From DATHTC01 sp963746805 (GTDB lineage Bacteria > Actinomycetota > Thermoleophilia > Gaiellales > Gaiellaceae): a DNA stretch of 64,000 nt. The stretch lies in the NCBI GenBank assembly GCA_963746805.1, contig CAVVCQ010000001.1:186001-250000 (forward strand), read 5' to 3'. The notes beneath the pieces were generated by a model. The model searched no databases. It was given only the letters and a program-made list of their open reading frames with translations, and had not been told where the DNA came from. The translations under genes and the position numbers were made by a program. Below, piece by piece: positions 34,615 to 43,811 of the stretch. Positions within the stretch are counted from its first letter, which is position 1. Each line of letters begins with the position of its first letter.

Positions 34615-35456
34615 GGCGCGAACACGACCTTCAGCGCCACGCCGCTCCCGTACAGCTCGAGCCCCTCGGTGAAGCGCTCGAGCGGGAGCACCGTCGGCTC
34701 GGGCAGATCGAGCTCGGGGAGGAGCGCGACCGCCTCGGCGAGCGACTCCGGCGTCGCGGAGCGCGAGCCGACGAGGTGGAGCTCGCGGCGGTAGACGTGG
34801 TCGAGCGGCACCGTGCCGGCGTCGGCGAAGACGAGCACCGTGCCGCCGGGGACGACCGCTCGCACGGCCGCGTCCGCGCCGCCGGGCGCGCAGAGCACGG
34901 CCGCGTCGACCGGCCCGTCCGGCTCGGGCCCGGAGCGCTCCGGCCGCGCGTCGACGGCGAACACCTCGTCGCCGCGCCGCCGCAGCACGGCCGCGAACAG
35001 CCTCCCGACGAAGCCCTGGCCGACGACGAGCACGCGCCCGGCCGGGACCCGCCGCGCGCCGCGGAGCACGCAGGCGAGCGGCTCCGCGTAGGTCGCGAGC
35101 GCGTCCGGCACGCCGTCCTCGACCGACACCGTCCCGGCCGCCCGCGCGCGCTCGGCGAAGCCGCCCGGGCGGATCGTCGGCGCCGCGAACGCCTCGCACG
35201 TCGACTCGTGGCCCGCACGGCAGCGCTCGCAGCGGCCGCACGGGCGGTGGTGGAGGAGGACGACGCGCGATCCGTCCGCGGCGCGGGCGGCGACCTCGTG
35301 CCCGAGCACCGAGCCGGCGTGCGCAGGCGTCAGCTTCTCGACGTCCGACCCGCACAGGCCGCACGCGAGCACCCGGACGAGCTCGCCCGTGCCGTCGGGC
35401 TCCGGCACCTCCTCGAGGCGCGGCGCACCCGCCTCGTCGACCACGATCGCGCGCAC
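34611..35456 (-). CDS. Zinc-dependent MDR alcohol dehydrogenase
   Basis: 281 residues, a little short for the family. ACGLCGSDVEKLTPAHAGS and VLGHEVAARAADGS give the catalytic zinc ligands, and CGRCERCRAGHESTC is the complete structural-zinc loop. ATYAEPLACVLRGAR and VLVVGQGFVGRLFAAVLRR follow, the last being the nucleotide-binding Rossmann motif. It oxidises an unknown alcohol or polyol. Its neighbour at 33703 is a paralogue without the cysteine; the pair may act on successive steps or as a heteromer (inference). Confidence 0.85.
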   Translation of the reverse strand: MRAIVVDEAGAPRLEEVPEPDGTGELVRVLACGLCGSDVEKLTPAHAGSVLGHEVAARAADGSRVVLLHHRPCGRCERCRAGHESTCEAFAAPTIRPGGFAERARAAGTVSVEDGVPDALATYAEPLACVLRGARRVPAGRVLVVGQGFVGRLFAAVLRRRGDEVFAVDARPERSGPEPDGPVDAAVLCAPGGADAAVRAVVPGGTVLVFADAGTVPLDHVYRRELHLVGSRSATPESLAEAVALLPELDLPEPTVLPLERFTEGLELYGSGVALKVVFAP

Positions 35457-35513
35457 GCCGAAGACGCTACCGTCGCGCGCGCTCGTCCTCTGAGAGATCG
35501 TCGAGCTCGAAGC

Positions 35514-37437
35514 TCACCTGATGCGCGCGCTCGACAGCCGGATCTCCGCCGGGAGCTCCCCGTACGCCTCACGGCGCTCGAGCTCGCCGCGCGCGCGGGC
35601 GTCGACGTAGACGTAGGACGTGACGAGCGCGACGAAGGGCATCGCGAGCGCGTAGACGATTCCCGCGACGACGTTCAGCAGGGCGAGCGGCGCCTCGGTG
35701 ACGAAGATCAGCACGGCGCCGAGAAACGGGCCGACGGCGAGCGCCAGGGCCGCGCTCAGCCCGACGAGCGACGCGACGCGCAGCCAGCGTCCCCGCACGA
35801 GCTCGGCACTCCTGCGCAGCCCGCCGCGGCCCGAGTGATCTTCCAGCTCGACCGTCTGGGCGAGCAGCGACCAGCGCACGGCGAGCCAGATCGCGACGGG
35901 AATGAGAACCGCCGTCGCCGCCAGGACGACGCAGACGGCTACGGCGATCGCCAGGCCGCCGAGCAGGGGCCGTACCCGCGCGAGCGCGAGCCGGTACGCG
36001 TCGAGCGGGCCGACGGACCGGCCCTCGTCGATCTCGACGACCGCGCAGGCGGTCGCGGCCTGGACGAGCCCGACGCCGAGCAGCGTCAGCGTGGTACCGA
36101 CCGCCAGGACGAGCAGCGCCAGCCAGCCTGCGGTCTCGCCGGTCGTCTCGATCCCGAGCAGCCCGAACCCGCCGAGGACGAGCGCCTCCACCAGGGCGAC
36201 GACGAAGCCCAGCGGGATGAACAGCACGCCGATCGCCGTGAACAGCGATGCCCGCGCGAGATACATCTGCCACGCCGCGGTGAGGATCTGGCCCCAGCGT
36301 CGGCGGCGTGCGAGGCGGAGCGGAGTGGCGGGGCGCCACTCCGTCCGCGTGCCCGCGTAGACGGCGACCGCCAGCAGCGCGCCGAGCAGGAGCACCATCG
36401 GCACCGGGTTGTTCAGCAGCTGGACGAGCCCCTTCGAGCCGGTCGCGACCGCGTCGCAGAAGAAATCCGTGGCGCCCGTGCCGAGGATGCCGCCGGTTGG
36501 GACGGCGTAGCTCCGCGGCCGCCAGTCGTCGGCCCACTCGATCGGCGCCGTCCACTGCGTCTTCAGGTTCGGCCCGGTCGGGCCGTTGAAGAACGCCGGC
36601 TGCAACTCGCCCCAGCGGCCCTCGAATGCGATCCACGGGTAGGCGCGGCGGGCGGCGTCCGCATCGCTCGGGATCGTCACGACGTCGGGCCGGAGCTCGA
36701 CGTGGGGGCCGCGGGTGTCGTCGCAGCCGACACCGGCCTCGGCCGAGCTGCCGATGTACAGCGCCTCCGTGAACTTGTTCGCATGCGAGCCGTCGGCTGG
36801 ATAGACGACCGGGTGCGTCCCGTCGACGACGCTCGAGCTTCTCCTCGCCCCACTCGGCTTCCTCGGCGCCCTCGTGCGAGCTGTAGCCGACGGACACCGG
36901 CTCGCGCTCGAGCGCCGCGCGCGCGTCGTCGGCCTCGAAGACGAGCTGGACCATCTCCCAGTCGCCCTCGTGCAGGTTGTTGAACTCGTTGAAGGGATAG
37001 AAGAGCCAGTACTGGAGCGCGAGCTCGCCCGGGCTCCCGGGGTCGGTCGCGACGTGGGCGTAGACGGTCGGGGCGCGGTCCTCGGTGAGGCGCCGCGCCC
37101 AGCGCTCGTAGTCGCAGCCCGGGTGGAGCGGATTGCCCGGGAAGTCGAGGTGGTACTCGAAGCGGTCGACGAGATCCTCGGCCGACGGGCCGATCTCCAC
37201 CAGGTCGCTCGCGTTCCACGGCCCTCGCAGCGCCACCGTCGGCTCGTCGAACAGCACGTCCACGTCGGTCGGCTCCCAGGACTCGCCCGGGCCGCACTCC
37301 TCCACCTGCTCGACGAGCCGGACGACCGGCGCGAACCGCTCGGCGAGCGCGCGCTCGTCGGCGAGGTCGGCGCGGGCGAGCGCGGGGACGGCGAGCGCCG
37401 CCGCGACCGCGACCACGAGCGGGACCGGCAGGCGCAC
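35514..37437 (-). CDS. Vps62-like secreted domain joined to a multi-helix membrane domain, one frameshift
   Basis: About 640 residues. GTG 37437 starts a signal peptide (VRLPVPLVVAVAAALAVPAL). Residues about 30-270 are a Vps62/DUF946-like domain with FAPVVRLVEQVEECGPGESW, YWLFYPFNEFNNLHEGDWEM and VGYSSHEGAEEAEWGEEKLE. The frame changes once at about 36825-36832 and continues VDGTHPVVYPADGSHANKF, then IPSDADAARRAYPWIAFEGR. The C-terminal 300 residues have about seven helices (GQILTAAWQMYLARASLFTA) resembling the DUF975/GDPD membrane domain. Role unknown. It begins two bases after the SLC13 transporter stop. Confidence 0.7.
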
Positions 37438-37439
37438 GG

Positions 37440-38999
37440 TCAGAACGACCAGAACACGGGGACGAGGAGGACGGCGACGACCCCGAACAGGGCGAGCAGC
37501 GGCAGGCCGAGCTTCCAGTAGTCGCCGAAGCGGTAGCCGCCGGGTCCCATCACCATCAGATTCGCAGGTGTGGCGACCGGCGTCAGGAATGCGGCCGCCG
37601 CCGCCACCGCGACGCCGACGAGCAGCGGCTTCGCCGACACGTCGAGCTCGGCGGCGGCCGAGACCGCGATCGGGATCACGATCAGCGCCGTCGCCATGTT
37701 CGAGATCAGCTGGCCGAGCACGAACACCAGCAGGACGAGCCCGAGCAGCAAGGCGCGCGGCCCGGCGTCGCCGACCACGTCGACGAGCCGGTCGGCGAGC
37801 GCTTGCGCGGCGCCGGTCGCGGTCATCGCGGTCGCCAGCGGGATCATCCCGGCGACGAGGATCACCGTCGTCCAGCCGATCCCGCGGTAGGCCTGCTCGA
37901 TCGAGAGCACGCCGGTGACGACCAGGGCACCCGCCGCGAGCAGGCCGGCGACCGCAGGCGGAAGCGCGCCGGTCGCGAGCAGGACGACCATCGCCGCGAG
38001 CACGAGGAGCGCTCGCCTCGCGCCGCGGCCGAGAGGAACGGCCTGCCGCCGCACGAGCTCCGGCCGGTCGACGACGAGCACCTCCGCGTCGTCGAGGTGC
38101 TCGTCGAGCGCGCCCCAGCTCCCTTGCAGGAGCAGCGTGTCGCCGACCTCGAGCGTCGTCTCGCCCGCGAGCTCCTGCCCCTTGCGCTGGACGGCGCGCA
38201 CGACGAGGTCGCCGCTCTCCGTCACCATCCCGGCGTAGGCGGCCTGGCCCACGAGCCCGGAGCGCGGCGGGATCACGACCTCCGCCGCTCCGTGTGCCCG
38301 CGTGAGCAATGCGTCCGGGGCGTCGAGCCCGTACTGGTGGACGAGCGTCCGGGCGTGCGAGCTGAAGTCCGTCGGCACCGAACGCGGCGTTCGGCGGGGC
38401 AGCAGCCGGTCGCCGAGGAGGACGACGATCGCGATCGTGCCAGCGAGCAGCGGGATCCCGACGAGCGCGAAGTCGAAGTAGCCGATCCGGCCGACGCCCG
38501 CGTCGTCGGCGGCCTCGGAGACGATCACGTTGACCGGCGAAGCCGTCAGCACGAGCAGCGAGCCGGCGTGGGCGGAGAACGCGAGCGGCATCAGCAGCTG
38601 GGACGGCTCGCGCCGCAGCCGCAGCGCCATCAGCACGACGACGGGGACGAGCGCGGCCACCGAGCCGTTGACCGTGATCAGCGCGGTCAGCCCCGCGCAG
38701 AGCAGCATCATCAGCACGAGCACGCGCCTCCGGCTGTCTCCGGCGCGGGCGATCAGCTGCTGTCCGGCCCACGTCGTCACCCCGGTCGAATCGAGCGCCT
38801 CGCTGACGACGAAGAGCGCCGCGATGAAGATCACCGTCGGGTCGCCGAAGCCCGCGAGCGCCTGCTCGAGCGAGAGCACGCCGGTCGCCCACAGCGAGAG
38901 CGCGACCCCGACGGCGACGACCGCGACGGGCAGGCGGTCCCAGACGAACACCGCCACGACCGCCCCGAGCACGAGGAAGGTGATCGTCTCGTCGCTCAT
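37440..38999 (-). CDS. SLC13/DASS-type sodium-coupled anion transporter with RCK_C (TrkA-C) domain
   Basis: 519 residues. Two hydrophobic halves carry the DASS signatures: ITVNGSVAALVPVVVLMALR and AHAGSLLVLTASPVNVIVSE in the first, QLISNMATALIVIPIAVSAA and FLTPVATPANLMVMGPGGYR in the second. Between them a TrkA-C domain (residues about 215-300) contains VIPPRSGLVGQAAYAGM and LEVGDTLLLQGSWGALDEHL. Such proteins import dicarboxylates, citrate or sulfate; the substrate cannot be told here. Located in the M20-AbgT-DASS gene run. Confidence 0.9.
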   Translation of the reverse strand: MSDETITFLVLGAVVAVFVWDRLPVAVVAVGVALSLWATGVLSLEQALAGFGDPTVIFIAALFVVSEALDSTGVTTWAGQQLIARAGDSRRRVLVLMMLLCAGLTALITVNGSVAALVPVVVLMALRLRREPSQLLMPLAFSAHAGSLLVLTASPVNVIVSEAADDAGVGRIGYFDFALVGIPLLAGTIAIVVLLGDRLLPRRTPRSVPTDFSSHARTLVHQYGLDAPDALLTRAHGAAEVVIPPRSGLVGQAAYAGMVTESGDLVVRAVQRKGQELAGETTLEVGDTLLLQGSWGALDEHLDDAEVLVVDRPELVRRQAVPLGRGARRALLVLAAMVVLLATGALPPAVAGLLAAGALVVTGVLSIEQAYRGIGWTTVILVAGMIPLATAMTATGAAQALADRLVDVVGDAGPRALLLGLVLLVFVLGQLISNMATALIVIPIAVSAAAELDVSAKPLLVGVAVAAAAAFLTPVATPANLMVMGPGGYRFGDYWKLGLPLLALFGVVAVLLVPVFWSF

Positions 39000-39026
39000 C
39001 CGGGGTCGGCCGACGCGCCGACCGCG

Positions 39027-40697
39027 TCAGTCGGTGTGGACCGGCGCGCCGGGACCGAGCGGGATCCCGATCAGGTACCAGGCGACGAAGAACAGCGTCC
39101 AGACGAGCGACAGGACGACGACGTACGGGAGCATCATGGCGACGACAGTGCCGATGCCGGCGTCCTTCTTGTAGCGCTGCGTGAAGATGACGATCAGCGG
39201 GAAGTAGGCCATCAGCGGCGTGATCACGTTGAACGGTGAGTCGCCGACGCGGTAGGCGGCGAGCACCGTCTGCGGCGTGACGTCGAGGCGCAGGAAGAGC
39301 GGGATGAAGATCGGAGCGAGGATCGCCCACTTCGCGATGGCCGCCGGCATGATGAGGTCGACGAGGAACGTCACGAGCACGAAGCCGAGGAGCAGCCACA
39401 CGACCCCGATGTTCGCCTCCTCGAGCCAGTCGCCGAGCTTCACGGCCGCGACCTGCGCCATGTTCGAGTAGCTGAAGTACGCGATGAACTGCGCGATCAG
39501 CAGGAACAGGAACAGCAGGGCTGCGAGGCCGGCCCACGACTTCGTGATCGACGCGAGCACGTCGTCGGTCGTACGGATCGTCCCGGCTCCACGACCGTAG
39601 GCCAGCCCTGCCGCGAAGAAGATGATCGTGATGATCACGATCAGGCTGTCCATGAACGGCGAGTCTCCGATGATGTCCCCGGTGGCGGGGTCCCGCAGCG
39701 GTGCGTCGGGGAGCACCGTGAGGAGCGTGATCCCGACGAGCACGGCCAGGGTCGCGAAGAGGGCGTAGCGAAGCCCCTTCGCCTCGGCCTCCGGCGATAC
39801 CTCGGGGCCCTTGTCGGCGTCGAGCGACTCGTCGTCGCTCTCGAGCGACGCGTCGTGCCTGCCGAGGCCGGGCTCGACGATGCGCGCGGAGACGAGCGTC
39901 ATGACGATCGTGACGAGGACGGTCGAGGCGATGCCGAAGTACAGGTTCGCCGCGAGGTCGATCGAGCTATCGGGGTCGACGAGTCCGCTCGCGTCGTTCG
40001 TGATCTCGGTCAGCACGCCGTCGAGCGGGGTGATCAGGAAGTTGACGCCGAACCCGGCGGCGACTCCCGCGAACGCAGCCGCCATCCCGGCGAGCGGATT
40101 GCGCCCCACGCTCTTGAACGCGGCGGCGCCCAGGGGTATCAGCACGAGGTACCCGGCATCCGACGCGATGCTCGAGAGGACGCCGATGAAGACGATGATC
40201 GGCGTCAGCATCGCCTCCGACGAGACGTTGACGAGCTTGCGGATCAGCGCCCCGATCAGCCCTGCGGCCTCGGCGAGGCCGACGCCGATCATCACCACGA
40301 GGATGATTGCGACCGCGGCGAAGTTGCGGAAGTTGGCGACGAACGACGTGAAGAGGAAGCGAACCCCGTCCGCAGACAGCAGGCTCTGAATGGATGCCGT
40401 CTCCTCCCGGACGGTGTAGTCACCTTCCTGGACGGACGCGTTCGGCAGACCGCCGGACGGCTGTGTGGACCCGCCCTGCACGACCTCCTCGACGGGGATC
40501 GGCGGAGGCTCGACGACCTGATAGGTGACCTTGATGTCCGCCCAGGCGAGCAGGGCGGAGAGGACGATCACGAGCACGCACAGCCAGACGAACAGGATGG
40601 CGGGGTTCGGCATCTTGTTCCCGCCGCGCTCGATGGCGCCGAGGACGCGCTGCATCATCGGCGGCTTGGCCGGCATCGCTTCCGGAGCGCTCGTCAC
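39027..40697 (-). CDS. abgT: AbgT-family transporter (p-aminobenzoyl-glutamate / antimetabolite)
   Basis: 556 residues from GTG 40697. Family segments include AIERGGNKMPNPAILFVWLC at the N-terminus, LIGALIRKLVNVSSEAMLTP, SSIASDAGYLVLIPLGAAAF, GFGVNFLITPLDGVLTEITN, and near the C-terminus RVGDSPFNVITPLMAYFPLI. AbgT proteins import p-aminobenzoyl-glutamate or export sulfonamides and related antimetabolites. The start overlaps the M20 peptidase stop (GTGA), which matches the known abgT-aminobenzoyl-glutamate hydrolase pairing, although the peptidase here is of the dipeptidase type. Confidence 0.9.
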   Translation of the reverse strand: MTSAPEAMPAKPPMMQRVLGAIERGGNKMPNPAILFVWLCVLVIVLSALLAWADIKVTYQVVEPPPIPVEEVVQGGSTQPSGGLPNASVQEGDYTVREETASIQSLLSADGVRFLFTSFVANFRNFAAVAIILVVMIGVGLAEAAGLIGALIRKLVNVSSEAMLTPIIVFIGVLSSIASDAGYLVLIPLGAAAFKSVGRNPLAGMAAAFAGVAAGFGVNFLITPLDGVLTEITNDASGLVDPDSSIDLAANLYFGIASTVLVTIVMTLVSARIVEPGLGRHDASLESDDESLDADKGPEVSPEAEAKGLRYALFATLAVLVGITLLTVLPDAPLRDPATGDIIGDSPFMDSLIVIITIIFFAAGLAYGRGAGTIRTTDDVLASITKSWAGLAALLFLFLLIAQFIAYFSYSNMAQVAAVKLGDWLEEANIGVVWLLLGFVLVTFLVDLIMPAAIAKWAILAPIFIPLFLRLDVTPQTVLAAYRVGDSPFNVITPLMAYFPLIVIFTQRYKKDAGIGTVVAMMLPYVVVLSLVWTLFFVAWYLIGIPLGPGAPVHTD

Positions 40698-42120
40698 GAT
40701 CTCTCCTCGCGGGTCTCGGAGGACGCCGCGTAGCGGCCGAAGAACTCGGCCTCGACGACGACCGCCCGCTCGAACTCGTCCAGCAGGACGCGCTCGTTGG
40801 GGGCGTGGATGTTGGCGTACCCGTCGGTCGTCCCGAGCAGCAGGATCTCGGCCTCGGGCACCGCACCGTGCAGTGCGTTCACCAGCGGGATCGAGCCGCC
40901 CGTCGCCGCGAGGGAGGGCGCCGTGCCCCAGGCCGCCTCCATCGCCGCTTGCGCCGCCTCGTAGGCCGGTCCCGACGTGTCGGCGGAGAACCCGTTGCCG
41001 ATCGCGCCGGCGTGGACGCGGAGCTCGATCCCGAACGGGCGCACGGACTCGAGGTGCCGGATGAGCGCCGCCTGCGCCTCGGCGGCGTCCTGCTCGGGAT
41101 GGATGCGCAGGTTGAGGCTCGCGCGCGTGCGCGGCGAGACGGCGTTGAGCGCGTTGTCGACGGACGGCACGTCGATCCCGGTGACCGTGATCGCGGGGCC
41201 CGACCAGACGCGCGAGCCGAGGCCGCCGCTGCCGATCGAGCGGGAGGCCGGGGAGGACCTCGGCGAGGTCGCGGAACTCGTCCTCGCTGTATCCCGCTCC
41301 CGTCCACTCCTCGCGTCGCAGGCCCTCGACCGCGACGTCGCCGTGCTCGTCGTGCAGCGAGGCGAGCGCGTGGAGGAGCGCGATCAGCGCGTCCGGAGCC
41401 GCGCCGCCGTACTGGCCCGAGTGCTTCGGGCCGGCGAGCGTCTCGACCTCGATCGGTCGGCATCGCCGTGCCGCGCAGCGCGACGGTGAGCGTCGGCAGG
41501 CCCGGGCGGACGCTGCCCATGTCGGCGATCAGCATCGCGTCCGAGCGGAACAGCTCGGGATGCGTCTGGGGGTACGTGTTGAGCGCGCTCCCGACCTCCT
41601 CCTGGCCCTCGATCACGAGCTTGATCCCGACCGGGGGCCGGCCCTCCCACGCGCGGAGCGCGCCGATGTGCGCGATCACGTTCGACTTCGAGTCGGCGGA
41701 GCCGCGGCCGAACATCGCGCCGTCGCGCACGGTCGGCTCGAACGGCGGCGAGTCCCACTTCGCCTCGTCTCCGGCAGGGACGACGTCGTAGTGGCCGTAG
41801 AGGAGCACGGTCGGAGCGCCGGGCGGCGCGGGAATCTCGCCGGTGATGAACGGCGCGGTCTTCGGCAGCCGGTGCGAGTCGAGCTCCTCGACGCCGGCGT
41901 CCTGCAGCAGGTCGAGGATCACTTCGTGCGCCTCGAGGAGCGCCGGTCTCGTCTCCTCCGGGTAGTCGGGCGCGGAGACGGAAGGGATCGCGACCAGCCC
42001 GGCGAGGTCCTCCTGCAGCCGAGGCATCAGCGCGGCGACGGTCTGGGCGATCGCTTGGCTCACGCGAGGAGCACGGCTCGACACGGGGGTCGGTGTCGGC
42101 GGCGTGGCGGGATCATTCAC
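40694..42120 (-). CDS. M20-family metallopeptidase (dipeptidase), two frameshifts
   Basis: About 475 residues. From GTG 42120, LMPRLQEDLAGLVAIPSVSA, VLLYGHYDVVPAGDEAKWDS and MFGRGSADSKSNVIAHIGAL hold the first zinc ligands; LVIEGQEEVGSALNTYPQTH has the catalytic Glu pair. The frame changes near 41451 (IEVETLAGPKHSGQYGGAAP continues) and near 41240 (IGSGGLGSRVWSGPAITVTG continues). The C-terminal part has LNLRIHPEQDAAEAQAALIR and GTTDGYANIHAPNERVLLDE with the last ligand. It cleaves a dipeptide or N-acyl amino acid; with abgT a p-aminobenzoyl-glutamate-like substrate is a hypothesis. Start choice is approximate. Confidence 0.85.
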
Positions 42121-42189
42121 GGTCCGACCCTGCGGGCGCAAACTTTGGCCGAAGAGACCTGTCCGATTGGGCGGATACCGTCGACGCCC

Positions 42190-42864
42190 GTGCGCCTGCT
42201 CGTTGCCCGCTGCGAGGTCACCTACACCGGCCGGCTCTCGGCGTACCTGCCCGAGTCGACGCGCCTGCTGATGCTCAAGGCCGACGGCTCGGTGCTCGTC
42301 CACGCGGACGCGGGCGGGTACAAGCCGCTGAACTGGATGACGCCGCCGACCGTGGTCGAGGACGGCGGCGACGTGATCGTCGTCCGCAAGCGCGCCGGGA
42401 AGACCGAGGACCGGCTCGAGATCCGCCTCGTCGAGGTGCTCTCCGACGTCGAGCACGAGATGGGGGAGGCGGCGGCGCTCGAGAAGGACGGCGTCGAGCG
42501 CGACCTCCAGCTCGAGCTCGCGGCCCAGCCCGAGGCGCTCGGCGAGGCGCTGCGGCTCGTGCGGCGCGAGTGGCCGACGGACGTCGGCCCGGTCGACCTG
42601 ATGTGCCGCGACGACGGCGACGGCTGGGTCGCGGTCGAGATCAAGCGGATCGGGACGATCGAGGCGGTCGAGCAGCTGGGCCGCTACCTCGAGCGCATCC
42701 GGCTCGACCCGGCGAAGGCCGACTGCCGCGGCGTGCTCGCGGCGCAGGCGATCAAGCCGCAGGCGGCGACGCTCGCCGAAGCGCGCGGGATCCGCTGCGT
42801 CGAGGTCGATCTCGCCGCGCTGCGCGGCGAGCGCGAGCCCGAGCTCACGCTCTTCGCGGTCTGA
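42190..42864 (+). CDS. nucS: Mismatch-specific endonuclease NucS/EndoMS
   Basis: 224 residues from GTG 42190. The N-terminal domain opens RLLVARCEVTYTGRLSAYLP, with GGYKPLNWMTPPTVVEDGG after it. The C-terminal RecB-like nuclease has GPVDLMCRDDGDGWVAVEIK with the D...E-x-K active site, then QLGRYLERIRLDPAKADCRG. NucS cuts both strands at mismatches and gives non-canonical mismatch repair in actinobacteria and archaea without MutS/MutL. The C-terminal tail ELTLF resembles a sliding-clamp-binding motif. No ribosome binding site is visible, so it may be leaderless. Confidence 0.93.
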   Translation: MRLLVARCEVTYTGRLSAYLPESTRLLMLKADGSVLVHADAGGYKPLNWMTPPTVVEDGGDVIVVRKRAGKTEDRLEIRLVEVLSDVEHEMGEAAALEKDGVERDLQLELAAQPEALGEALRLVRREWPTDVGPVDLMCRDDGDGWVAVEIKRIGTIEAVEQLGRYLERIRLDPAKADCRGVLAAQAIKPQAATLAEARGIRCVEVDLAALRGEREPELTLFAV

Positions 42865-42874
42865 CCGAGGCCGG

Positions 42875-43492
42875 TCAGCGAGACCGGAACTCGAAGACCG
42901 CGTCCCGTTCGATGTTCCCGGTCTCGGGGTCGTGGACGGAGATCTCGCGCAGCTCTCCCACGGGCCGGGGTCGTCCTCGGCGGCACGACCTGATCGCCTC
43001 CTGCCAGGCCGTGGCGTAGGCGTTCCTGGCGAGGCAATTCCAGATGACGAGCACGCCGTTGACGAACACGTGGCCCGGCTGCGCGCAGGCGATCCGGAGT
43101 GGGGGTTCGATCTCCGTGATCGCGTCGAGGTCGGTCTCACCCACGTAGAAGTCGTCGCCGTCGGGGATGACGAAGCCCCACCAGCCCTGCTCGACGTCGT
43201 CCCAGCCCTCGTCGTCCACCTCGGTCGGCGGACGATCGGCGAAGAGCACGCGCCAGGGCGCGAACGACCACCGGCTCACGCCTCCCAGCGCGACGTCGAC
43301 GTGGTCGTACCAGGGAAAGCTGAGGAGGACGCGGCCGTCGTCGCCGACGAGACGGGCGTGCCAGCCCAGCGACCGACCGGCGTGAGTGAAGCCGACGACG
43401 GCGGTGTCGTGTCGGCAGGCCCACGCGATCGGAAGGTCGGCACCCGCCGGGATCCGAAGCGACCGCGCCGCCGGCGATGCTGGATCGGACAC
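42875..43492 (-). CDS. Hypothetical protein, 205 aa
   Basis: GTG 43492 to 42875. The product is soluble, with aromatic-rich strands such as VVGFTHAGRSLGWHARLVGD, LLSFPWYDHVDVALGGVSRW and EQGWWGFVIPDGDDFYVGET. No motif or family is recognised and no membrane segment is present. It converges on nucS with ten bases between the stops and is divergent from tRNA-Ala. Confidence 0.6.
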   Translation of the reverse strand: MSDPASPAARSLRIPAGADLPIAWACRHDTAVVGFTHAGRSLGWHARLVGDDGRVLLSFPWYDHVDVALGGVSRWSFAPWRVLFADRPPTEVDDEGWDDVEQGWWGFVIPDGDDFYVGETDLDAITEIEPPLRIACAQPGHVFVNGVLVIWNCLARNAYATAWQEAIRSCRRGRPRPVGELREISVHDPETGNIERDAVFEFRSR

Positions 43493-43552
43493 GTGCCGAT
43501 CATCGCACCGGACAGGGCTTGATTCGCGCCTGCTCAGGCGAGAATCAGCCGC

Positions 43553-43558
43553 TACAAT
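43553..43558 (+). promoter_or_regulatory. Probable -10 box (TACAAT) of tRNA-Ala
   Basis: TACAAT lies 11 bases before the tRNA 5' end, the right distance for a -10 element. No convincing -35 hexamer is present. An imperfect inverted repeat (GATTCGCGCC at 43521-43530 with GGCGAGAATC at 43537-43546) lies just upstream. Confidence 0.4.
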
Positions 43559-43569
43559 CGGCTCTTCCC

Positions 43570-43642
43570 GGGGCCATAGCTCAGCTGGGAGAGCGCCTGG
43601 ATCGCACCCAGGAGGTCGGCGGTTCGAGCCCGCCTGGCTCCA
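43570..43642 (+). tRNA. tRNA-Ala (anticodon CGC)
   Basis: Acceptor GGGGCCA pairs with TGGCTCC (one G-T pair). The anticodon stem CCTGG/CCAGG encloses loop ATCGCAC, giving anticodon CGC for GCG codons. The T arm is GGCGG-TTCGAGC-CCGCC and the discriminator is A. CCA is not encoded. A strong intrinsic terminator follows five bases later. Confidence 0.95.
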
Positions 43643-43646
43643 CTCG

Positions 43647-43672
43647 AAACCCCCCGCTCAGGGGGGTTTTTT
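43647..43672 (+). terminator. Intrinsic terminator of tRNA-Ala
   Basis: AAACCCCCC-GCTCA-GGGGGGTTT with six consecutive T: a 9-bp stem and a full T-run, the only textbook rho-independent terminator I found in the window. It separates tRNA-Ala from the RQGD gene, so that gene needs its own promoter in 43673-43790. Confidence 0.92.
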
Positions 43673-43811
43673 CGTGGGCGATCGTCCGCTCGTTCGGCTA
43701 CGATCCCCTTGCGTCAAGAGAGCGGGCACGACCCGCCGCCAACCGGCCTCAGCGGCACGGTGGCAAGAAGACGCGGCTGGTAAGGCAAACCGCTGAAAGG
43801 AGTACAGAGGT

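Noticed and set aside
43673..43811. Possible riboswitch or small RNA between the tRNA terminator and the RQGD gene
   Set aside because: A weak TACGAT -10-like box is present, but I see no conserved riboswitch core or stable hairpin.
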